The translations under genes and the position numbers were made by a program. DNA of 64,000 nucleotides from CALBJU01 sp965247125. Lineage in GTDB: Bacteria > Bacteroidota > Rhodothermia > Rhodothermales > UBA10348. The DNA is taken from contig CBDFGO010000002.1 of the NCBI GenBank assembly GCA_965247125.1, positions 124,001 through 188,000 of the forward strand. Reading direction: 5' to 3'. The notes under the pieces are model-generated. The model was not told the origin of the DNA. It saw nothing but the letters and a program-made list of their open reading frames with translations, and did no database searches. Below are positions 57,440 to 64,000 of the stretch, piece by piece (position 1 is the stretch's first letter; the number at the start of each line of letters is the position of its first letter).

Positions 57440-57620
57440 TTATTCGAATCATCTACAATTGATCGTATATGGCCTAAGATTTCAAAAATTGGTCGGCAAT
57501 TTTTAAGCGACTATCGCATGAATGGACAGAAGAAAATTCCCCCCATACCCCCCCTCATCGTAACTCGAAGGAGATACTTATTCGACGTGTTTGTTCTACC
57601 TATGTTCTCCCTATAAAACA

Positions 57621-57655
57621 ATACCCCATGCAGGTCAACGACTTACATGGGGTAT
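57621..57655 (-). terminator. Intrinsic terminator after tRNA-Val
   Basis: A 10-bp perfect inverted repeat (ATACCCCATG and CATGGGGTAT) with a 15-base loop, followed on the minus strand by TGTTTTAT. It lies just downstream of the tRNA gene, which is read in the same direction. Confidence 0.65.
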
Positions 57656-57659
57656 GAGT

Positions 57660-57732
<73 letters not shown>

Positions 57733-57831
57733 GAATCGAGGAGTTGTCAGCGTCAGGGGAAGGCCCAGGATTAACTACCTCTCGAAGGGCGGCAAAGATA
57801 CTCCCACTTGGGAGGCGTTTCAAGGATTCAA

Positions 57832-58506
57832 TTAGAATCCCACGCGAAGAGCGAATACTGGCCACTCTTCTATCGGAGGGGCCAGCGATGCGGAAACGGA
57901 TAGTCGGCGAGAACGGGTGGCTTTCCTGGCCGCGATCGCGCCCGAGATGAGTCTGTTCGCGATGAGTGAAGCTATCAGTATTGAGCGCCGCCGGCGAAGC
58001 GATTCCGCATCGTCTCGAAGGTCTCGAAATCGTTCATAGTCCCTCTGTGATTCCCATTCCCAGTGAAAGGCTGGATCGCTCACGTAGTCTATAAGGTCCC
58101 ACGCTCGATTGCGGAGCATCGTCTCCAGATACAGATCCGAAGATTCGAATGAGGCCAGATTCAGGTAAAAGGTTCGGTCTTTTCCATCGAGTTGCGCTCC
58201 CGAAGACCGGGAGGCCAGTGTCGTGTAGGAGTTCTCCAGATGATTGCGCTGCCACTCGCCCCCAAAGAGGGCTAGCCAGAGTCCAACGTCCGCCGCAGTG
58301 TACGCTACCGCCCATCGGGTCCAGCGTCCTCCTTCGACATATTTATGGCCTAGCCCGGGAAGTAAAATTGAGTAGAGGAGCGCCTTTTTGACAGAGACGG
58401 ATTCAGTCGCAGTGGTCCCGGTGACGGATTGTCCGTAGGTCATAGTCGGGGCCAGACCCACCGTCATCGAGAAACAGAAGATGGTCAGGAGAAGGATGCG
58501 CTTCAA
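57832..58506 (-). CDS. DUF5683-like membrane protein
   Basis: A 224-residue protein with a signal peptide (LLLTIFCFSMTVGLAPTMTYG) and KKALLYSILLPGLGHKYVEGGRW, the opening of the DUF5683 group, in which LPGLGQ-type glycine/proline turns precede two membrane helices. Two further hydrophobic segments (AAVTAADVGLWLALFGGE-like and ILIASLIANRLISGAIAA) follow. Function unknown. It is probably in the inner membrane. Confidence 0.65.
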   Translation of the reverse strand: MKRILLLTIFCFSMTVGLAPTMTYGQSVTGTTATESVSVKKALLYSILLPGLGHKYVEGGRWTRWAVAYTAADVGLWLALFGGEWQRNHLENSYTTLASRSSGAQLDGKDRTFYLNLASFESSDLYLETMLRNRAWDLIDYVSDPAFHWEWESQRDYERFRDLRDDAESLRRRRSILIASLIANRLISGAIAARKATRSRRLSVSASLAPPIEEWPVFALRVGF

Positions 58507-58660
58507 CAGATCAATACCAGCCGAGTTGGAGGATCGCTTTCAATCGAAGTGATTGCACAAAATGATTACACGAAATGATTACACAGTGCAATCAGCCACA
58601 TCAACGACAATGGGGGTCACTGGATCCGTAGAAAATGAGCAGGGCCAATCCGACGCTCAG

Positions 58661-59443
58661 TTACTGGGCGAGCCGGCGAAGACGACGGAATGGGAAGTCA
58701 TCGAAAACATCTTCGACGATGTCTTTGTCCACATTTCGTCCTTCAATGTTCAGCGCGACGACGAAGCGTTCTTCGATGATTACTACGCCCTGAATCTCGG
58801 CATCACGACCATCATATTGCGCCGCTTCAAAACCTGGATAGCCGGAAAACTTGCGGGTTCTCTTGAAGCCATCCCGATCTTCTTCGTCAATATCCTGATT
58901 TATGTAATCGAAGCCCATCGCGAGAAGACCTTTCATGGTGCCGGTGTCGAAGATGGTCACCTGCATGTCGATGTCTTCCGATTCATACTCAGCTTCCAGC
59001 TTGGAAACGCGCATTCCGAAGCCACCCTTATTGGCACCCTTCATTCCGATGCGCTCCATGCCTTCTATTTCGTCTGCGAGCAGACTCCTGAAGTCTCGAT
59101 AGTCTACGACGGTTACGTCCGCATCTTCCTGGATTCGAGAACCGATTTCTTCTAGAAGTTCTCCTACTCGGGCCATGCCGCTTGCGACGGTTTCTTCCAC
59201 TTCGCGACCAATTTCCTGGAGCTCTTCCCGAGACATGTCGTCTTCAAATCGATCTTCAATGCGATCCCGAAGATCTTCTATCTGATCTTCAGCCCGCTCC
59301 AGTTCTCGCTCGAGTTCTTCCCCGATGTCCTGGGCCACGTCCTCAGAAATGGTGTCTGCATCACGCCGGTCGTTTTCATCGGCGCAGCTGTACACACTAA
59401 CGCAAAAAAAGCCTACGATGGCCAATACGGCGAATATTCTCAT
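58661..59443 (-). CDS. Lipoprotein with charged coiled-coil N-terminus, unknown function
   Basis: 260 residues with a lipobox (SVYSC, Cys about 20). A long acidic coiled coil spans about 30-105 (DIGEELERELERAEDQIEDL). A C-terminal globular part (LEAEYESEDIDMQVTIFDTG, FEAAQYDGRDAEIQGVVIIEERFVVALNIEG) resembles small beta-rich lipoprotein domains. No family is recognised with confidence. A plus-strand frame over the same DNA (58553-59155) is a shadow. Confidence 0.65.
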   Translation of the reverse strand: MRIFAVLAIVGFFCVSVYSCADENDRRDADTISEDVAQDIGEELERELERAEDQIEDLRDRIEDRFEDDMSREELQEIGREVEETVASGMARVGELLEEIGSRIQEDADVTVVDYRDFRSLLADEIEGMERIGMKGANKGGFGMRVSKLEAEYESEDIDMQVTIFDTGTMKGLLAMGFDYINQDIDEEDRDGFKRTRKFSGYPGFEAAQYDGRDAEIQGVVIIEERFVVALNIEGRNVDKDIVEDVFDDFPFRRLRRLAQ

Positions 59444-59546
59444 TGCTGAGCTCTGTTCGGTGCCTGGGTATTCACGAAATCAATGTTGTGGTACGCAGGC
59501 ACGCGGAAAAGGTGACACATTCCTGCCATAAATCAGGTCCGGTCGA

Positions 59547-62500
59547 CTACATGCTTCTCCGGTACTGACCGCCCACTTCGAAGAGTGCGTGGGTGATGTC
59601 TCCAAGAGAACACACTGGGACCGCATCCATGAGGGCTTCAAATGTATTCAATCCGGCCCTGGCGACTTCCTGCAGCTGGGCCAGAGCCGCAATTCCTTTC
59701 TCGCGATTTCGCGCCTGGAAGGAGCGAAGATTGTCGATTTGACGCCGTTTTTCTTCCTCAGTGGAGCGCATCAAGGCAACAGGAGCCTCGGCGCTTCCGT
59801 CTTCTGCAATGTCTTCGCGAAACGTGTTCACACCAATTACGGGCAATTCGCCGGAGTGCTTCTTTCGTTCGTAGAAGAGGCTCTCTTCTTGGATTTTTGA
59901 GCGCTGATACATGGTCTCCATCGCTCCCAGCACGCCGCCGCGGTCGTTGATCCGATCGAATTCACTGAGTACCGCTTCTTCCACCAGATCGGTCAACTCA
60001 TCGGTGATATAGGCGCCCTGGATCGGATTTTCATTTTTCGCCAGCCCGAGCTCCCGATTGATGATGAGCTGAATGGCGATCGCACGGCGGACACTTTCTT
60101 CGGTGGGCGTTGTGATAGCTTCGTCGTAAGCATTGGTATGCAATGAGTTGCAATTATCGTAGATGGCCATGAGGGCCTGCAGCGTGGTCCGGATATCATT
60201 GAACTGGATTTCCTGAGCGTGCAGGCTCCGTCCAGACGTCTGAATATGATATTTCAGTTTCTGACTGCGAGCATTACCGCCGTATCGATTCTTCATTGCG
60301 ACGGACCAGATTCTCCTGGCGACTCGGCCAATTACGGAGTACTCCGGATCCATTCCATTTGAAAAGAAGAAAGAGAGATTGGGAGCGAAGTCGTCGATCT
60401 TCATTCCCCTGGCGAGGTAGTACTCGACGAAGGTGAATCCATTCGACAGCGTGAACGCAAGCTGGCTTATCGGGTTGGCGCCGGCCTCGGCGATGTGATA
60501 TCCTGAGATGGAGACGGAATAGAAGTTTCTGACCCCATTATCGATGAAGTGCTGTTGTACGTCTCCCATCATGCGGAGGGCGAATTCGGTGGAGAATATG
60601 CAGGTGTTCTGGGCCTGGTCTTCTTTCAGAATATCTGCCTGCACGGTACCGCGAACCACTTTGAGGGTCTCGGTTTTGATACTCTCATAGATCTCAGCTG
60701 GCAACAGGCCCCAGTCGACCAATTGCAATCCGTGCGTGCCCAGCAGGCCGAGTCCGGTCCCGTCATGGGACTGGGGGAGGCCGTCCACTGGTCCCATGGG
60801 TCCGGTGGGAGAGTACTCAGGGCCGCTCTTTCCGAGTTTTGCCTGGATTTTTTTCGACACGCCCTCCCAGGAACCGTCTTTCCTGAAGTGGTCTTCAATG
60901 CGTTGATCGACGGCCGTATTCAGAAACATGGCCAGAAGCATGGGCGCCGGCCCATTTATGGTCATGGATACACTCGTGGAAGGATTGCTCAGATCGAAGC
61001 CGGAGTACAGCTTCTTCATGTCATCCAGCGTGCAGATCGAGACTCCGGCGTTTCCGACCTTCCCGTAGATATCGGGGCGTTCGTGCGGATCGAAGCCATA
61101 GAGGGTCACCGAATCGAATGCCGTCGACAGTCTCTTGGCAGGGTTGTCCTCGGACACGAGATGGAAGCGGCGATTTGTTCTCTCCGGGCTTCCCTCGCCA
61201 GCGAACATGCGGGTCGGATCTTCTCCGACTCGCTTGAAGGGGAAGACGCCAGCGGTGAATGGAAAGTAGCCGGGTAGATTTTCCAGCAGAGCGTAGCGAA
61301 GCCGCTCGCCTGGCTCTTTCGTTCTGGGCAGTGCTACGCGGGGCACCATCGTTCCGGACAGGGATTCGGTAAAGAGTGGCACCGTGAAAGAGCTCCCGCG
61401 AACCTGATAGCTGATTTCCTTTGAGCGGTACTGTTTTTCCAGATCCTCCCACCCTTCAATGATAGCCTTGGATCGGTGATCCAGACGCTCCCACCAGCGC
61501 TCGGCCATCTGCTCCAGGCGCGGCGTGAGGAGATCTCTATCCTCCGGCCCCCACTCATTCAGTTGGAGGAGCGCGCCAGCGACCTCGCCCCATTTTCTGG
61601 CGTATGCGATCTGAGATTCCGCGCGAGAGCGGTAGTCGCGGCATACATCTGAGATATCTCCGAGATAGCGTTGACTTCGAGCGGGGATCAGCGCCTGGGC
61701 ATCGCCACCTTCAACCGGCTCGTCGTCGGATGAGTAGGTACCTGAAGGCCGACCAAAGGAGAAATCTGTATTCAGTTTGTCGAGAAGGGCCAGGTATAGA
61801 TTGGTGACGCCTCGATCGTTGAAGTGGGACGCCATGGTCGGATACACCGGCATCGCGACCGGACTTACGTCGAAATCGGCCCGGTTGCGCTGCATTTGTT
61901 TTCGTACATCGCGCAACGCATCCTCACTTCCTCGCTTTTCAAATTTGTTTAATGCGACAAAATCGGCAACATCCAGCATGCCAATTTTTTCGAGTTGTGT
62001 CGGAGCTCCAAATTCCTGCGTCATGACGTAGACCGAAATATCGGTCATGTCTGCGATCTCTGTGTCGCTCTGACCAATGCCAGCGGTCTCCAGGATGATG
62101 AGTTCGAAGCCCGCCGCCTGGCACACTGCGATGGAATCCTGAAGCGCCTTCGATGTGGCACGATTGGCCTGCCGGGTCGCGAAGGATCGCATGAACACAT
62201 GTTTGCCAGCGTCGTCGTAAATCGCATTCATGCGAATCCGATCTCCGAGGAGCGCCCCACCCGTTGAACCTCGAGTTGGGTCGACGGACAGAACGGCAAT
62301 GTGTAGATCGTCGAAGTCTGTGATGAACCGACGAACAAGCTCATCGGTGAGCGTGGATTTTCCTGCACCGCCGGTACCCGTAATACCGATGGTCAGTGTT
62401 TGCTTTAAATCGAGTGCTGCACCGTCACCGGAAGCGGCGGACACTTCTTCGGAGGCCGACTCGATGTTTGACAGGGCACGGGCGATGGCGCTCGGATTGA

Positions 62501-63005
62501 TTTCCGCGCCGTCGTCAGATTGCGGGATTTGGCCATTTCCTGATTCCAGTGCGGTAACGGAAAAATCACACTCCTTGATCATCAAGTCGATCATACCGCG
62601 AAGACCCAGCTCCAGTCCATCCTCTGGGGAAAAAATGCGTGTTACCCCATACTCGTGGAGTTCCTTTATTTCCGCAGGTACGATTACCCCTCCTCCTCCG
62701 CCAAATACTCGAATATGGCCAGCCCCTCGTTCGGTCAGCAGGTCGACCATATACTTGAAATACTCCATGTGGCCGCCCTGATAGGACGAAACTGCAATGC
62801 CCTGAACATCCTCCTGGATGGCGGTATCAACGATTTCCTGGACCGCGCGATTATGGCCGAGGTGTATAACCTCCGCTCCTGCGGACTGAAGTACTCGCCG
62901 CATGATATTTATTGCGGCATCGTGACCGTCAAAAAGACTGGCAGCGGTCACGAAACGGATGTGATTCGTCTGCGAATAGGTGGTATCGGTGCCAGTTGCT
63001 TCCAT
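59547..63005 (-). CDS. icmF: Fused isobutyryl-CoA mutase with chaperone (IcmF)
   Basis: An 1152-residue protein with the three-part IcmF layout. The N-terminal B12-binding domain (about 15-150) has SLFDGHDAAI with the cobalt-ligand His. The central MeaB-like GTPase (about 205-420) has the P-loop GITGTGGAGKSTL, VLSVDPTRGSTGGALLGDR and LNKFEKRGSED. The C-terminal mutase barrel (about 560-1100) carries GVSICTLDDMKKLYSGFDLS, VSMTINGPAP and the acyl-CoA region. It interconverts isobutyryl-CoA and butyryl-CoA (and pivalyl/isovaleryl pairs in some members) in the cytoplasm, and its GTPase guards cofactor loading. The length is normal for IcmF (about 1090-1150). The gene stands alone with about 100 bp on the 3' side. 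Confidence 0.95.
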   Translation of the reverse strand: MEATGTDTTYSQTNHIRFVTAASLFDGHDAAINIMRRVLQSAGAEVIHLGHNRAVQEIVDTAIQEDVQGIAVSSYQGGHMEYFKYMVDLLTERGAGHIRVFGGGGGVIVPAEIKELHEYGVTRIFSPEDGLELGLRGMIDLMIKECDFSVTALESGNGQIPQSDDGAEINPSAIARALSNIESASEEVSAASGDGAALDLKQTLTIGITGTGGAGKSTLTDELVRRFITDFDDLHIAVLSVDPTRGSTGGALLGDRIRMNAIYDDAGKHVFMRSFATRQANRATSKALQDSIAVCQAAGFELIILETAGIGQSDTEIADMTDISVYVMTQEFGAPTQLEKIGMLDVADFVALNKFEKRGSEDALRDVRKQMQRNRADFDVSPVAMPVYPTMASHFNDRGVTNLYLALLDKLNTDFSFGRPSGTYSSDDEPVEGGDAQALIPARSQRYLGDISDVCRDYRSRAESQIAYARKWGEVAGALLQLNEWGPEDRDLLTPRLEQMAERWWERLDHRSKAIIEGWEDLEKQYRSKEISYQVRGSSFTVPLFTESLSGTMVPRVALPRTKEPGERLRYALLENLPGYFPFTAGVFPFKRVGEDPTRMFAGEGSPERTNRRFHLVSEDNPAKRLSTAFDSVTLYGFDPHERPDIYGKVGNAGVSICTLDDMKKLYSGFDLSNPSTSVSMTINGPAPMLLAMFLNTAVDQRIEDHFRKDGSWEGVSKKIQAKLGKSGPEYSPTGPMGPVDGLPQSHDGTGLGLLGTHGLQLVDWGLLPAEIYESIKTETLKVVRGTVQADILKEDQAQNTCIFSTEFALRMMGDVQQHFIDNGVRNFYSVSISGYHIAEAGANPISQLAFTLSNGFTFVEYYLARGMKIDDFAPNLSFFFSNGMDPEYSVIGRVARRIWSVAMKNRYGGNARSQKLKYHIQTSGRSLHAQEIQFNDIRTTLQALMAIYDNCNSLHTNAYDEAITTPTEESVRRAIAIQLIINRELGLAKNENPIQGAYITDELTDLVEEAVLSEFDRINDRGGVLGAMETMYQRSKIQEESLFYERKKHSGELPVIGVNTFREDIAEDGSAEAPVALMRSTEEEKRRQIDNLRSFQARNREKGIAALAQLQEVARAGLNTFEALMDAVPVCSLGDITHALFEVGGQYRRSM

Positions 63006-63137
63006 TAGCGCAATAAACGGCCTTGAGGCTAATTCAGGTGGTTTTCCTACAGTCGAGGCATACGCCCGTGGGTCCTTCAGGTTTTAGACGTGGACATGAA
63101 TTTAACGCTGTTAACCTGTTTCTGGCCTGTCGTCCAC

Positions 63138-63785
63138 CTATTGTGGGTTCGACTCAAAAGCCAGAGAAAGCACATATTCTTGTTCAATGGTGAAGCGTGC
63201 GGTCCAGGATTGACCTTGCGGGTCCGTCGCCAGGGCAGATCCGGCGTCCAGGTCGATCGCCAACTCCACCTTTTTCGGAGATCTGCGTAGGCCCGTCCCG
63301 TTCGCCTTCAAAACGGCCTCCTTCAGAGTCCAGCACAGGAACAGCGATTGCGTGAAGTCGAGGGGCAGTTCTTGAATGTGCTGCCGTTCACCGTCGGCCA
63401 GAATGTAGTTCAGCAATTCTTCAGGCTTTTCGCGGATCACTTCCAGATCGACACCGACATTTCGTGGAGCGGCGATGGCAATTGCCTGATCGCCTGAGTG
63501 TGCAAGAGACAAATAAAGTCCTGAATTTGGGCACGCCAGTCTTCCGGACTGTTCCACGATCAGGACGACGTCGCGCGGCGGCACCCCAAGATGCCTAGCC
63601 AACAGTGAGCGCAAAGCCACTCGGCCCAATGTGAAACTGCGTTGTCGTCCCTCACTCTTCATGCCCGAACGGCGAGCGATTTCAGCATCCGTCAGAAATC
63701 GCGTCCATGACCCGTCGATCTCGTCGTCATATGACATCTGACAAATCAGGATGTCTTCGGGAAGACCGCTCAGCGTTGGGTGCAT
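63138..63785 (-). CDS. 4'-phosphopantetheinyl transferase (Sfp type)
   Basis: A 215-residue Sfp-like enzyme with the motifs GRLACPN, LYLSLAHSGD, VGVDLEVI (Mg-binding Asp and Glu) and FLCWTLKEAVLKANG (W/F-x-x-K-E-A-x-x-K). It transfers phosphopantetheine from CoA to a carrier protein. The C-terminus is short relative to Sfp (224 residues) but complete. Which carrier it serves is unclear, as no polyketide or peptide synthase is in the window. Confidence 0.9.
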   Translation of the reverse strand: MHPTLSGLPEDILICQMSYDDEIDGSWTRFLTDAEIARRSGMKSEGRQRSFTLGRVALRSLLARHLGVPPRDVVLIVEQSGRLACPNSGLYLSLAHSGDQAIAIAAPRNVGVDLEVIREKPEELLNYILADGERQHIQELPLDFTQSLFLCWTLKEAVLKANGTGLRRSPKKVELAIDLDAGSALATDPQGQSWTARFTIEQEYVLSLAFESNPQ

Positions 63786-63840
63786 GGCAAAAACAAACTA
63801 GGACGGTCCTTCCAGGGCCGTCGTCTCTCTGGCGAACTGG

Positions 63841-64000
63841 TTAGTGGACAGCATCAAAGTTAGTCGCCACCGCGCTCCAGTTTACGATGTTCCAGAAAGC
63901 GGCGACGTAATCTGGGCGCCGGTTCTGATAGTTCAGGTAATATGCGTGCTCCCAGACGTCGAGACCCAGTAAAGGGGTATCTCCATTCATGTGAGGACTG
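63841..64000 (-). CDS. sodB: Fe/Mn superoxide dismutase, C-terminal part (cut by window edge)
   Basis: The last 52 residues read GDTPLLGLDVWEHAYYLNYQ then NRRPDYVAAFWNIVNW and end at TAA (63841-63843). DVWEHAYYLNYQNRR holds two metal ligands (Asp and His) of the Fe/Mn family. The enzyme dismutates superoxide. Metal type cannot be told from this part, so the symbol is provisional. Confidence 0.9.
   Translation of the reverse strand, partial: SPHMNGDTPLLGLDVWEHAYYLNYQNRRPDYVAAFWNIVNWSAVATNFDAVH

Noticed and set aside
58553..59155. A 200-codon plus-strand frame with mixed hydrophobic segments
   Set aside because: Lies over the minus-strand lipoprotein, which has a lipobox and coiled coil; the plus frame has no start signal or family pattern.
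60549..61277. A 242-codon plus-strand frame within IcmF
   Set aside because: Antisense shadow of the highly conserved mutase domain.

Overview
The window looks like a chromosomal segment of a marine-type bacterium of the Bacteroidota/Rhodothermota branch. The clues are a large exported protein ending in a type IX secretion (T9SS) sorting domain (12596-14776), a fused isobutyryl-CoA mutase (IcmF), a DUF5683-like membrane protein, and a hybrid-type sensor kinase with a Y_Y_Y/propeller-like remnant. The assignment is inferred from gene content, not from a marker-gene phylogeny.

Layout. (1) 1-3000: the end of a surface-glycan locus: a nucleotide-sugar dehydrogenase tail, an ABC flippase/exporter, and an NDP-sugar epimerase broken by a 29-base C/G homopolymer. 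(2) 3420-6501: an IS3-family and an IS256-family element around broken genes, then a sensor kinase decapitated by the IS256 copy. (3) 8110-17438: a quiet housekeeping block (PlsC-like acyltransferase, HtrA protease, chorismate synthase, T9SS cargo, LTXXQ-type lipoprotein, methyltransferase). (4) 17754-52441: a dense accessory region with four IS types (IS3 group 1 with AGAGATGG ends, IS3 group 2 with TGACCTTACTCC ends, a 1384-bp IS256 element in six copies in the window, and two IS110-family lineages). It contains a 5872-bp tandem duplication (26453-32324 and 32325-38196) and fragments of a polysaccharide locus, a sulfatase, a YhaN-like ATPase and a GH16-like secreted protein. (5) 52447-57439: an accessory group with an exported hydrolase, a Ser/Thr kinase fused to an FGE-sulfatase domain, an SDH-family Clp-fold protease with a small partner gene, and a small zinc-ribbon protein, bounded by tRNA-Val(GAC). 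(6) 57832-64000: housekeeping genes on the minus strand ending in IcmF, a phosphopantetheinyl transferase and the C-terminus of superoxide dismutase.

The most notable signal is an integron-like cassette array without an integrase gene in view. Roughly 80-110 bp imperfect palindromes with RYYYAAC-like and GTTRRRY-like ends (attC-like sites) recur at 28361, 29261, 34233, 35133, 40920, 41903, 42795 and 51000, with a remnant near 55457. Each follows about one gene. Cassette genes include an FxLYD-like lipoprotein, a two-domain VOC protein, an M20 peptidase, a DUF1080 protein and a Tat-exported intradiol dioxygenase; several lie in reverse orientation to the array. Two different IS110-family lineages sit at fixed positions on the attC sites: an IS1111-type element at the right-hand G/TT crossover point, and a second element abutting the left-hand box. 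Together with the IS256-mediated tandem amplification and the homopolymer in the sugar epimerase, this describes a highly plastic accessory locus.
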